A DNA stretch of 21,267 bases, taken from positions 1 to 21,267 of the forward strand of contig JAGVEP010000262.1 in the NCBI GenBank assembly GCA_020058145.1, written 5' to 3'. Shown one piece after another: positions 1 through 7,379 of the stretch. Origin of the DNA: Phycisphaerae bacterium (GTDB taxonomy: Bacteria; Planctomycetota; Phycisphaerae; UBA1845; Fen-1342). A program made the position numbers and the translations under genes. The notes beneath the pieces are model-generated. The model was not told the DNA's origin. It saw only the letters and a program-made list of their open reading frames with translations, and made no database searches. Each line of letters starts with the position of its first letter. The first letter of the stretch is position 1.

Positions 1-743
1 CGGCGATACGCGGCCTGCGCCACGTTGTAGGCTTCGGCGACGCGCGGCGCGTTCAGCACTAAGAAGGCCGCGAAAACGCGAAACTCCGGGGTCGCGCACA
101 ACTGCGACACGCGGAGCTCGCGCACGCTGCTGAGCCCGAGTTCCGCGGCCACGGCCGCCTGTGCACGGGCGTACACCGTGCAGTACTCCGGCGCGGCGTC
201 CTCGGTCGTCAGCCAGGCGCGCGCGTACACCGGCAAGAGCGACTGGTCGTTGAACTCGTAGAGCGCGGCCACACTGGCAAAGCACTGCAGCCACGCGGCG
301 CGCGTGACGCGCGGTTGGGCTTCAAAAGGCTGGTTCGGATCGCACCCAGGGATCGCCACCTCCACGCGGCGCAGCCCATGCGCCGTTTGCTGGGGAACGA
401 CCAGGCAGGCCGTTTTGGGTACGTCGGAATCGACCAGCAGAGAAACGGCTTGTCCGCCGTGGGCTTGTGCGAGCGTGTGGGCCGCGCTGGTCTTCGCGAA
501 AACGCCGGCGTGGTAGAACTCGGGTTGGTGGCCGGTGACGATCACCGGGCGTTTCAGTTCCAAGCGAGCAGCCAGAGCGGCGCGGAGCTTGCCAAGCGTG
601 GTGTCGAGCAGCGGAGCATCGCGCGGCGGCGCCGCCAGGGCGGCATGGATTTCCCCCGCCGCCGGTTCGATGAGCACGTCCAGGTGCTCGTGCGGCACGA
701 GCAGTCGTTCGTAACGAATCACTCGGACAGCAGGCTCGGGCAT
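1..743 (-). CDS. Partial hypothetical protein, possibly BshC-like N-terminus
   Basis: This is an open minus-strand frame with no stop from an ATG at 743 to the window edge, so the C-terminal part is missing (about 247 residues are seen). It overlaps the 3' end of the GT2 gene by 25 bases, which suggests co-transcription and translational coupling. The clearest motif is VIVTGHQPEFYHAG around residues 67-80, followed by LLVDSDVPK. This resembles the early VVTGQQPGLFGGP segment of BshC-type putative cysteine ligases of bacillithiol synthesis, but the resemblance rests on one short motif and I would not assign the function. The usual start of that family could also be a few codons downstream, at the GTG at 722. 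No signal peptide or membrane segment is visible. The reading frame is supported by continuous GC-rich codons and the lack of any stop over 740 bases. Confidence 0.7.
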   Translation of the reverse strand, partial: MPEPAVRVIRYERLLVPHEHLDVLIEPAAGEIHAALAAPPRDAPLLDTTLGKLRAALAARLELKRPVIVTGHQPEFYHAGVFAKTSAAHTLAQAHGGQAVSLLVDSDVPKTACLVVPQQTAHGLRRVEVAIPGCDPNQPFEAQPRVTRAAWLQCFASVAALYEFNDQSLLPVYARAWLTTEDAAPEYCTVYARAQAAVAAELGLSSVRELRVSQLCATPEFRVFAAFLVLNAPRVAEAYNVAQAAYR

Positions 744-1477
744 ACGGCCAACGTACACGGATGCTGCGGTGCGCGCGGTCCACGCTGGACTTCGCGGACA
801 AAGACCGCCAGGTAATGCTGCAGGCGGGCCGCCGGGTCGTCCAGGGTGCCGCCGAACTCGCGGCTGGTGTCGCGATAAATCCGCCGGACCGGAAGCTCGC
901 GAATCCGCAGTCCGGCGCGCACACACTGTACCCAGAATTGGAGCGGAAAGGCATACCCCGGCTCGTCCAGGCTCAGCCGCTGCATGGCGGCGACACGGTG
1001 GGCCTTGAAGCCGCAGAACGAGTCGGTCAGGCGGAGGCCCAGCAGCCGATCCAGCATCCGGGTGATCGTGTTGTTGATCGCCCGTCGGTCGGGCGGCGCG
1101 TCGTCATCGTCGGGGGACGGCCGCAGGTAGCGTGAGCCGCTGATCACGTCCAGGTCGTCGCGGCGGGCGGCGGCAACGAACTGCGGAATGCGGGCCGGCT
1201 CGTGCTGTTCGTCACAGTCGAGCGTGATGACCCAGTCGTAGCCATGCGCCTGCGCAAAAGCAAACGCGTCGATCAGGCTTTGACCATAGCCGCGATTCTC
1301 GGGGTGGGTGATTACGCGCACCTCCGGCCGATGGCGGAGCAGCGCCGGGGTCGCGTCCGTCGAGCCGTCGTCGATCACGAGAATGTCCGCGGCGTGGCGG
1401 CGCACCGCGGCCAACACGCCACCCAGATAGCGCTCTTCGTTGTAAACCGGGATGGCCACCAGAAAGCGCATGTCCAT
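719..1477 (-). CDS. Family 2 glycosyltransferase (polyprenyl-phosphate sugar synthase-like)
   Basis: This 252-residue protein is predicted to be a cytoplasmic GT-A fold transferase moving a sugar from a nucleotide donor, most likely to polyprenyl phosphate. The N-terminus MDMRFLVAIPVYNEERYLGGV is the classic GT2 opening, followed by VIDDGSTDAT (about residues 34-43) and the metal-binding LDCDEQHEP segment near residue 86, matching the LDADGQHDP of dolichyl-phosphate mannosyltransferase-like enzymes. SGSRY and the DSFCGFKAHR segment are also typical. I chose the ATG at 1477 because it sits right before the conserved beta strand; an upstream extension reads into low-quality arginine-rich sequence. 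There are no membrane helices, so it is the soluble DPM1-like type. It is divergent from the GT39 transferase, which uses such lipid-linked sugars, so the two plausibly form donor-maker and donor-user. The exact sugar cannot be read from the sequence. Confidence 0.9.
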   Translation of the reverse strand: MDMRFLVAIPVYNEERYLGGVLAAVRRHAADILVIDDGSTDATPALLRHRPEVRVITHPENRGYGQSLIDAFAFAQAHGYDWVITLDCDEQHEPARIPQFVAAARRDDLDVISGSRYLRPSPDDDDAPPDRRAINNTITRMLDRLLGLRLTDSFCGFKAHRVAAMQRLSLDEPGYAFPLQFWVQCVRAGLRIRELPVRRIYRDTSREFGGTLDDPAARLQHYLAVFVREVQRGPRAPQHPCTLAVCPSLLSE

Positions 1478-1529
1478 GCTCCGCGGTCGCTCGCAACGTG
1501 CCCGGCCGCGACGGCGCCGAACACATGGG

Positions 1530-1557
1530 ATTGTTGCCGCCGGACGGCGATTGTCAA
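1530..1557 (-). promoter_or_regulatory. Candidate sigma70-type promoter for the GT2 gene
   Basis: On the minus strand a perfect TTGACA (1557-1552) is followed after 16 bases by AACAAT (1535-1530), about 50 bases before the GT2 start. The -35 is perfect and the -10 matches 4 of 6. The call is by eye and the spacing is slightly short. Confidence 0.4.
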
Positions 1558-1566
1558 ACGCGGGCG

Positions 1567-1595
1567 TTACGCTGCGGCGGGCGCGTCCGTACACT
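1567..1595 (+). promoter_or_regulatory. Weak candidate promoter for the GT39 gene
   Basis: TTACGC (1567-1572), a 17-base spacer and TACACT (1590-1595) lie about 55 bases before the GT39 start. Both hexamers are imperfect. A GGAGAGG Shine-Dalgarno-like run follows in the leader, rather far from the ATG. Confidence 0.25.
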
Positions 1596-1651
1596 ACGGC
1601 TGTGCCCGGCGACGGAGTGTCGGGCGTCGGCGGAGAGGCAGACAGACAATT

Positions 1652-3325
1652 ATGGGCCGCTGGCTGGCTCCATCCGAGCGCCGTGGTTTGACCGCCGGTG
1701 ACCGGCTGCTGCTCTTGGCGGTGACACTGACTGTGTTGCTGCCGGGCACGTTCGGGGTCAGTCTCTTCGACCGTGACGAGGGCTGGTACGCGCAGGTTAG
1801 CCGCGAAATGGTGCAGTCCGGGGACTGGCTGATGCCGCGCTATCTCGGCGAGCCCTGGCTGGGAAAACCACCGTTGCTGTACTGGTGCGTCGCCGCGTCC
1901 TGGGCCGTCTGGGGGATGCAGGTCTGGGCGGCACGACTCGTTTCGGTGCTCGCGCTGGCGGGTGCGGTGCAACTCATGGCGACGCTGGCCGCCGGGTTTT
2001 TGAACCGCCGCGCCGCGTTGCTTGCCAGCATCTCGTTCGTGACCGCTGCGCTGCCGGTCTTTATCGGCAAGCTACTACTGACAGACGCGCTGCTGCTCTG
2101 GTGGTGTTTGGCGGCGATGGTCAGCCTCTGGCGGATTTCGACGCAGGGCGCGACGATTGGTCGGTCCGCACTGTTTTGGATGTGCCTCGGGCTAGGAATT
2201 CTCTCGAAAGGCCCGGCGATTCTAGTGTTCGTGGGCGCCTTCGGGCTCGCACTGTTAATCCAAAATCCAAAATCCAAAATCCAAAATCGCGCCGCCTTCT
2301 GGTTCACGTCCCCGCTCTGCCTGATGGTCGCCGCACCGTGGTACGTTTACGTGGCACAGCACGCCGGCGGGACGTTCGCACAGCAATTCCTGTGGTTCGA
2401 AGTCGCGTCGCGTGTGGTCGGTGCCCCGCACGGGCACACCGGGCCGCCGGGGTACTACGTCGCGATCAGTCTCGCGGGCTGGCTCCCATGGACGGTGCTG
2501 GTCCCCGGCGCGGTCATTGAGACGTGGCGCAGCCGCAAAACGGACGCGAAGCTGCGTTTCCTGCTGCTATGGCTGGGGCTGCCGTGGCTGCTTCTGGAGT
2601 TACTGCCAAGCAAGCTGCCGCACTACATCCTGCCGTGCTATGTGCCGCTGGCGATTCTGCTGGGCCGCATGTGGGATGTCGGGCTGGAGCGGCCGGTGAC
2701 GAGCCCGCAGCGCGTCGCGCTCGGTCTCTGGGTGGCGGTGATGGAACTGGTCGGAATGGCGTTTGTCGCCGCGGCGATCCTCTGGTGTGCGGCGACGTGG
2801 TCACTGGCGCTGGGCGCTGCCGGTGCCGTGCTCATGATTGGTTTCGCATTCGTATGGCGAGCCATTCGTGAGCACCAACTGCGTGGAATGTGGACGCGGG
2901 CGGCGGGCGCCGCGCTCGTGTTTCACTTGCTGGTGGGCACGTGGCTGCTGCCCAGCCTGGAGTCGCACCGGCTGAGCCGCCAGATTGCGGAGCGGGCCAA
3001 TGCGCTGTGCGGTCCGGCGACGGAGGTGCTGGTCTGCGGGTACACCGAGCCGAGCCTGTTCTTCTACCTGACACGAACCGCCCGCGTCCTCTCGGCCGCC
3101 GAAGTCGCGGCCTTGTCCGACGATTTCGCGAACCCGCGGCTGCTGATCGTCAGTGCTGGCGAATTGCAGAATGCCGGTTTGCCGGACGTTGTGCCGGGCG
3201 AAACCGCGGTGCGAATCGACGGCTTCAACTACGTCAAGGGCCGCGCAGAATCCGTCTGGGTCCTGTACCAGCTCGGACCAAGCACGCGGAGCAACGTGAA
3301 CACGACGGCTCCAGCCAGCACATAG
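1652..3325 (+). CDS. ArnT-like membrane glycosyltransferase (GT39/PMT family)
   Basis: This 557-residue integral membrane transferase belongs to the GT39/ArnT/PMT group, enzymes that move a sugar from a polyprenyl-phosphate donor onto a lipid or protein on the outer face of the membrane. The hallmark first extracytoplasmic loop is seen at about residues 38-77: FDRDEGWYAQVSREM with the catalytic-type Asp-Glu pair, then GDWLMPRY and GKPPLLYW. About ten hydrophobic stretches follow, and a short soluble C-terminal tail, close to the ArnT length. The start at 1652 was chosen because it leads directly into MGRWLAP and the first membrane helix; the longer upstream open frame overlaps the antisense GT2 gene. 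A CCAAAAT tandem repeat is translated within a loop near residues 202-213. The 3' end overlaps the PAP2 gene tail-to-tail by 97 bases. Confidence 0.9.
   Translation: MGRWLAPSERRGLTAGDRLLLLAVTLTVLLPGTFGVSLFDRDEGWYAQVSREMVQSGDWLMPRYLGEPWLGKPPLLYWCVAASWAVWGMQVWAARLVSVLALAGAVQLMATLAAGFLNRRAALLASISFVTAALPVFIGKLLLTDALLLWWCLAAMVSLWRISTQGATIGRSALFWMCLGLGILSKGPAILVFVGAFGLALLIQNPKSKIQNRAAFWFTSPLCLMVAAPWYVYVAQHAGGTFAQQFLWFEVASRVVGAPHGHTGPPGYYVAISLAGWLPWTVLVPGAVIETWRSRKTDAKLRFLLLWLGLPWLLLELLPSKLPHYILPCYVPLAILLGRMWDVGLERPVTSPQRVALGLWVAVMELVGMAFVAAAILWCAATWSLALGAAGAVLMIGFAFVWRAIREHQLRGMWTRAAGAALVFHLLVGTWLLPSLESHRLSRQIAERANALCGPATEVLVCGYTEPSLFFYLTRTARVLSAAEVAALSDDFANPRLLIVSAGELQNAGLPDVVPGETAVRIDGFNYVKGRAESVWVLYQLGPSTRSNVNTTAPAST
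2257..2288 (+). repeat. In-frame CCAAAAT heptamer tandem repeat
   Basis: Four exact copies of CCAAAAT occupy 2260-2287, preceded by a partial copy (AAT). The unit is 7 bases, so successive copies are read in different frames and give the peptide IQNPKSKIQN. The A-rich run stands out from its GC-rich gene. Similar heptamer arrays (STRR type) are known in cyanobacteria and recur in planctomycete genomes. Confidence 0.9.
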
Positions 3326-3828
3326 CCCGCGATCACGTCCGACGGATAGTGCCAGCGTTTGACGATGCGTTCGACGCCGACGAGCAATGCGATCAAGTAG
3401 AAAACCCACCGCGCCCGCGGGAAATAGAGGCCCAGCAGCAAGGCGAGCGTGGCCGTCGCGGCGGCGTGGCCGGAGGGGAACGCATCCATGTATTTGTGGC
3501 CCGAGAACGGCTCGAAATGCCAACTGCCCTGGTCGAGCAGCGGCCGTGCGCGGCCAATCGCCAGCTTCAACCCGTGCAGAACGAGCGCCGCCGCCGCCAC
3601 CGCGGTCACGAACCCGATGCACAGGCGTTTGCGGTTGGGATAGGTTGCCAGGATGGCCAGAATCACGCCGTACGCGCCCGCGGCGAGCAGGGGATCGAGC
3701 ACATGTTCGACGGCACGGCGCACCTTGTCGCTGCTGAGCCAGGCAGCGAAAGGCGCGTCAATCGGCAGCGCGAGGAGGCCCAGCGCGACGCCGCCGATGA
3801 GCCACCGCCAAGGATACGACCTGCTCAT
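3229..3828 (-). CDS. PAP2-family membrane phosphatase
   Basis: This 199-residue membrane protein has all three parts of the PAP2 phosphatase signature. K88-x6-R95-P96 reads KLAIGRARP; PSGH is at 118-121; and R154-x5-H160-x3-D164 reads RIVKRWHYPSD. The serine that usually precedes the third-motif arginine is glutamate (E153) here. About five hydrophobic helices surround the motifs, as in undecaprenyl-pyrophosphate or phosphatidate phosphatases. The ATG at 3828 gives MSRSYPWRW and a first helix straight away. Its neighbours suggest recycling of a polyprenyl carrier for the GT2/GT39 pair, but PAP2 substrate cannot be predicted from these motifs. It is convergent with the GT39 gene, so it has its own promoter. 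Confidence 0.92.
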   Translation of the reverse strand: MSRSYPWRWLIGGVALGLLALPIDAPFAAWLSSDKVRRAVEHVLDPLLAAGAYGVILAILATYPNRKRLCIGFVTAVAAAALVLHGLKLAIGRARPLLDQGSWHFEPFSGHKYMDAFPSGHAAATATLALLLGLYFPRARWVFYLIALLVGVERIVKRWHYPSDVIAGYVLAGAVVFTLLRVLGPSWYRTQTDSARPLT

Positions 3829-3953
3829 GGTGCGCGGATGTTAGCCGGGACTGGACGGCGCGAGAACGGGGCCAAGAAACGCACGCATCGCCTTACTCTT
3901 CCCGCCCCACACGTGTCCGCCTATGATTCGTGGCACAACTTTGGGGCGCCGTA

Positions 3954-4298
3954 ATGCAGGACCGCCGGCAACATCAGCTTCTAGCGTTCGTTGAGTGGGT
4001 CGGCCAACACCTCGCCGGCGACGAAAAGGGCGAAGCCCAGCTCTTCCTCGACCGCCTGCTTCAGGCCTTCGGCCACGGCGGCGTCAAGGAAGCCGGTGCG
4101 ACGCTGGAAAAACGCGTCAAGAGCCGCGATCGCAAGCACTTGGCACAGGGTGCCCTGGCCTATGATAGCCTCGCTTTTGCCAAGACCGGGACCTTGGTCC
4201 CGGCGCGGAGCAACCGGCGACTGGCACACAGACGGCAACGCCGCTTCGAGTCGGTGGCCGACCAGCGCCCGCGGCGGTTTGGAGTCTCGATATGCTGA
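3954..4298 (+). pseudogene. Truncated N-terminus of a class I DNA methyltransferase (RM relic)
   Basis: This 114-residue frame starts with MQDRRQHQLLAFVEW and continues GDEKGEAQLFLDRLLQAFGH, then EAGATLEKRVK, up to about residue 55. From memory this is the N-terminal helical region of large (about 900-1000 residue) class I SAM-dependent DNA methyltransferases of restriction or BREX/DISARM-like systems, where the text normally continues into FADLVWKPRVLIEMKKRG. Here homology stops after KRVK and is replaced by unrelated arginine-rich sequence until a stop at 4296-4298, inside the ATPase start. No SAM-binding or NPPF/Y motif is present, so it cannot be a working methyltransferase. An in-frame GTG at 3930 is an alternative start. 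I read it as a deletion relic; a retained small protein is possible but less likely. Confidence 0.6.
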
Positions 4299-5653
4299 CG
4301 AGCGTAAGTCTGACCAACTTCAAGGCCTGGAAGAGCATCAAGAAGATGCGGCTGGCGCCAATCACGGGGCTGTTCGGAACGAACAGCTCTGGGAAATCGA
4401 GCATTCTGCAGTTCCTGCTGATGCTCAAACAGACAGCGGACAGCGCAGACCGCGGCGTCGTGCTGCATCTAGGGGACGATAAGAGCCCAGCCAGCCTGGG
4501 GACGTTCAGCGACTTGGTCAGCAAGCATGACGCGTCAGAGGGAATGAGTATTGATATCGAGTGGCGCGTGGAGAAAGCAATCTTGATCAAGGACCCCGAC
4601 CGGCGCAGAGCGTCGCTGTTCGAATCGGACGACCTCTCTTTCGCGGCCAAGATCGACTCCAACGGTGGTGGCAAGCTCGCCGTGCAATCGCTCAATTATG
4701 GACTCGGCACCGCATCATTCACGATGACCCGGAAAGAGGGCGAATACAAGTACGCGCTGTCTGCCTCCGCCGCCGGATTCAAGTTCAAGCGTCACCAGCA
4801 GCGCGCGTGGCCATTGCCTGCACCGGTGAAGTTCTACGGCTTCCCTGATGAGGTACGCGCGTACTTTCAGAACGCCGGCTTCTTGAGCACACTTGAGCTT
4901 GCGTTCGAGAAGATGCTGCGCAACGTGTACTACCTCGGGCCGCTTCGCGATTCCCCGCGGCGGGAGTACACGTGGGCGGGCGGCGATCCGGCCGACATGG
5001 GCCGCCGCGGGGAGAACGCAGTTGCGGCCCTGCTGGCCGCGAGAGAGCGTGGTGTGAAGATCTCCCGTGGCAAGGGCAAACCCAAACTGACTCTGGAGGA
5101 GTACGTTGCGTTCTGGCTGAAGGAAATGGGCCTCATCAACGACTTCCGCGTCGAGGAAATCTCAAAGGGAACGAACCTGTACCGTGTGTACGTGCGCCGG
5201 GGTCCCGGCGCCACCGAAGTGCTCATTACCGATGTGGGTTTCGGCGTATCCCAGGTTCTGCCGGTACTCGTTCTGTCCTATTACGCTCCTGAGGGCTCGA
5301 CTATTCTCTTGGAACAGCCCGAGATTCACCTACATCCGAGCGTGCAGTCGCGGCTTGCGGATGTGTTTATCGACGCCATGAACGTACGCAAAATTCAGTT
5401 CATCATCGAGAGCCATAGCGAGCACCTCTTGCGCCGGTTTCAGCGGCGCATTGCAGAGGGTGACACGATTCAGAACGAACAGACCGCGCTCTATTTCTGC
5501 GATGTGGACAAGGCCGGCTCAACGCTCAAGCCGCTCGACATCGACCTGTACGGCAACATTAGGAACTGGCCCAAGGACTTCTTCGGCGATGAGTTCGGCG
5601 AAATGGCCGCCACGACCAAGGCGGCCATGGCACGAAAGAGCCAAGAAGGATGA
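4292..5653 (+). CDS. AAA/ABC-type ATPase (AAA15/DUF3696-like), putative defence sensor
   Basis: This 453-residue ATPase is of the SMC/ABC-like AAA15/AAA21 type. The N-terminus MLTSVSLTNFKAWKS runs into a Walker A GTNSSGKS at residues 29-36. A signature-like FGVSQVLPVLV lies near 317-327, the Walker B strand ILLEQPEIHLHP near 336-347, and the switch histidine in IIESHSEHLLRR near 371-382. The end of the protein (LYGNIRNWPKDFFGDEFGE) matches the small C-terminal DUF3696-type tail; there is no Toprim domain, unlike OLD or GajA proteins. A GGAG at 4281-4284 sits 7 bases before the ATG. Its stop overlaps the PIN-gene start (ATGA at 5650-5653), so the two are translationally coupled. By family analogy it would sense an invader and control the partner nuclease; that role is inferred. 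Confidence 0.9.
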   Translation: MLTSVSLTNFKAWKSIKKMRLAPITGLFGTNSSGKSSILQFLLMLKQTADSADRGVVLHLGDDKSPASLGTFSDLVSKHDASEGMSIDIEWRVEKAILIKDPDRRRASLFESDDLSFAAKIDSNGGGKLAVQSLNYGLGTASFTMTRKEGEYKYALSASAAGFKFKRHQQRAWPLPAPVKFYGFPDEVRAYFQNAGFLSTLELAFEKMLRNVYYLGPLRDSPRREYTWAGGDPADMGRRGENAVAALLAARERGVKISRGKGKPKLTLEEYVAFWLKEMGLINDFRVEEISKGTNLYRVYVRRGPGATEVLITDVGFGVSQVLPVLVLSYYAPEGSTILLEQPEIHLHPSVQSRLADVFIDAMNVRKIQFIIESHSEHLLRRFQRRIAEGDTIQNEQTALYFCDVDKAGSTLKPLDIDLYGNIRNWPKDFFGDEFGEMAATTKAAMARKSQEG

Positions 5654-6147
5654 GTGCGTTTGTGGTCGATACAAACGTGCCCGTAGTCGCCAATGGCCGG
5701 GCCGAGCAGGCGAGTCCGCGTTGTGTTCTCGCGTGCGTCGGTGCGCTGGAGAAGGTGCATGATGGTGGGGTCGTCCTGCTGGATGACGGTCTGCGCGTCC
5801 TCCAGGAATACATGGATAACCTGAGCATGTCGGGGCAACCCGGTGTCGGCGATTTCTTCATGAAATGGGTCTGGGAGAATCAGGCCGTTCCGGATCACTG
5901 CATGCGAGTAACGATCACGCTACGCCTTGATGATCCGGACGACTTTGAGGAGTTTCCATACGACCCAGACCTCGCGGCGTTCGATCGCTCTGATCGGAAG
6001 TTTGTCGCCTTGGCGCTCGCAAGCTCGCTTCGCCCGACCGTATTGAATGCGGTGGACTCGGACTGGTGGAATTACGGACCGGCTCTCGCCCGGCACGGTG
6101 TGCTCGTTGACAATCTCTGCCCAGATCACCGCGCAGCCGCGTCGTAG
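5650..6147 (+). CDS. PIN-domain nuclease coupled to the ATPase
   Basis: This 165-residue protein has a PIN-fold layout. VVDTN gives the first metal-binding Asp (D7), LQEYMDN the Glu (E53), FDRSDRKFVALA the third acid (D115), and NAVDSDWW the fourth (D136 or D138). These four acids form the Mg-dependent RNase centre of PIN toxins and VapC-like proteins. The FDRSDRKFVA phrase is close to that of standalone PIN proteins with an aspartate-serine-aspartate-arginine core. It overlaps the ATPase stop by ATGA and no antitoxin of VapB type is visible beside it, so the ATPase is the only obvious partner. I infer that the ATPase holds or releases the nuclease activity. After its stop comes a 225-base non-coding gap. 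Confidence 0.85.
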   Translation: MSAFVVDTNVPVVANGRAEQASPRCVLACVGALEKVHDGGVVLLDDGLRVLQEYMDNLSMSGQPGVGDFFMKWVWENQAVPDHCMRVTITLRLDDPDDFEEFPYDPDLAAFDRSDRKFVALALASSLRPTVLNAVDSDWWNYGPALARHGVLVDNLCPDHRAAAS

Positions 6148-6311
6148 AGCGACAAGTCCTCGGTGCGGGCTCTCTCCCCCTCAAGGACCCCCACGCCACC
6201 CTCGACGCCGGGCAGCCCGTCACCGCCCCAGGCGTACCGCCGAGCTACGGCGACCCGGCACCGCTGATTACCGACGATTGCATCCGGCCGTAGCGCAGCT
6301 CGGCGGCTTGT

Positions 6312-6360
6312 GGTGGGCGGCGCCCACCCTACAAGACTCACCGGCAAGATGCCGGTGCCA
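6312..6360. repeat. Palindromic REP-like elements in the gap 6148-6372
   Basis: Two adjacent palindromes lie between the convergent PIN and HAD genes. GGTGGGC/GCCCACC (6312-6318 with 6322-6328) is a 7-bp stem; CACCGGCA/TGCCGGTG (6339-6346 with 6350-6357) is a perfect 8-bp stem with a 3-base loop, followed by GCCACC. The second has the same build as the palindrome inside pruA at 8916-8940. No T-tract follows, so it is more likely a dispersed repeat than an intrinsic terminator. I see no gene in the rest of this gap. Confidence 0.75.
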
Positions 6361-6372
6361 CCCGGCGGGCCA

Positions 6373-7344
6373 CTACCGCTTCTGATACTTATCCACCGGC
6401 CGCGCCAACATGCGCTTGCCGGCGATAACTTGCTTCAGGGCCTTCGAGTCGGTCAGCGTGTCGTGATTCGCTTCGAAGAACCGCTGCACTGCAGCCCAGT
6501 CGTGGAACACCAAGGCGTGCGCCGGGAATTCCTGGGCTTCCTTCGGCGACAGGATCAATGTCAGCATCTCGCTGGCCCCATACGCGTCGGCGTCGGTCGG
6601 CCGATTGCCGATGCCAATAAGCAGCGTCCGCCAGTCCTTGCGCAGCTCGTGGAGCTGCTGCCGCTTGAATTCCGCCGGCTGGAGCATCTGCCGGATGCGT
6701 TTGGCGGTCACCACCGGGCCGTCGGGGAACTCGTGCTCGCGCAGCCAGACCCGGGTCTTGTCGAGCAGAAAACGCGGGCGCGCCGTCAGGTAGACAATGT
6801 AAAAATCGTCCGCCAGCGCGCGCAGCGTTTTCGCCGAGCGCTTGACGGGATCGCTCTCGTCCTCCCGGTTGCTGAAAAAGAGCGGCTCGTACTCGGTCTG
6901 CGCGACCGTGTGGTCGACGTCCACGGCGATGGTCACCCGCGGCTCGTCCCACACGAATACGCGACCCGTGGCGTCCAACTCGCGCCCGTTGGCCCGCGCC
7001 TGCGCTGCATACTGCGCTACGCCCGGCGGGAGCTTGCACTCGAGCGTCGCCAGGCCGTCCTCGTCGGTCTTCTTCTCGCTCGGCTCCCGCCCCTCAACAA
7101 AGAACCGCACCCGTGCGCCTTCGGCATCCTTCTGCACAAAGAGCACGGGCTCCCACCCCAGAAACGCGCACAGGCGTGTCTCCGACCCCCGCCGCACGAC
7201 AGCGTCATCCACGCTCAGCATCGGCGTCGCACAGCCGAGCAGGCCGGCCAGAGACAGCAACACCAGCGGCGCCACTCCGCGGACCCGGGGGCGCCATCTC
7301 TTCTGCCGGAAGCGGTGGAGTGGTTCGTCGCGGAACCAAGACAT
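6373..7344 (-). CDS. Lipoprotein with HAD/LNS2-like phosphatase domain
   Basis: This 323-residue protein starts with an arginine-rich N-terminus and a hydrophobic stretch ending in the lipobox LLGC at residues 35-38, so it is probably a lipid-anchored exported protein. An Ig-like region (VDDAVVRRGSETRLCA to LECKLPPG) follows. The C-terminal half has HAD phosphatase motifs: I in AVDVDHT near residue 140, II in YLTARP, a basic segment VVTAKRIRQ, and IV in GNRPTDADAYGA, which is typical of the LNS2/lipin-like branch. The substrate might be a phospholipid or a phosphorylated nucleotide; the sequence does not decide. The ATG at 7344 was preferred over the longer frame because it gives a proper signal sequence. 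It lies 35 bases after the antitoxin-like gene, so both may be co-transcribed. Confidence 0.8.
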   Translation of the reverse strand: MSWFRDEPLHRFRQKRWRPRVRGVAPLVLLSLAGLLGCATPMLSVDDAVVRRGSETRLCAFLGWEPVLFVQKDAEGARVRFFVEGREPSEKKTDEDGLATLECKLPPGVAQYAAQARANGRELDATGRVFVWDEPRVTIAVDVDHTVAQTEYEPLFFSNREDESDPVKRSAKTLRALADDFYIVYLTARPRFLLDKTRVWLREHEFPDGPVVTAKRIRQMLQPAEFKRQQLHELRKDWRTLLIGIGNRPTDADAYGASEMLTLILSPKEAQEFPAHALVFHDWAAVQRFFEANHDTLTDSKALKQVIAGKRMLARPVDKYQKR

Positions 7345-7379
7345 GCGATCCCTGCTGCGCACGCGGAAAGCGCCGAGCG

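Noticed and set aside
322..954. 210-codon minus-strand frame overlapping the GT2 3' end
   Set aside because: Arg/Pro/Ser-rich shadow of the real frames 1-743 and 719-1477, without a motif.
1202..1651. N-terminal extension of the GT39 frame
   Set aside because: The 150 extra codons are antisense to the GT2 gene and not hydrophobic; the family start fits 1652.
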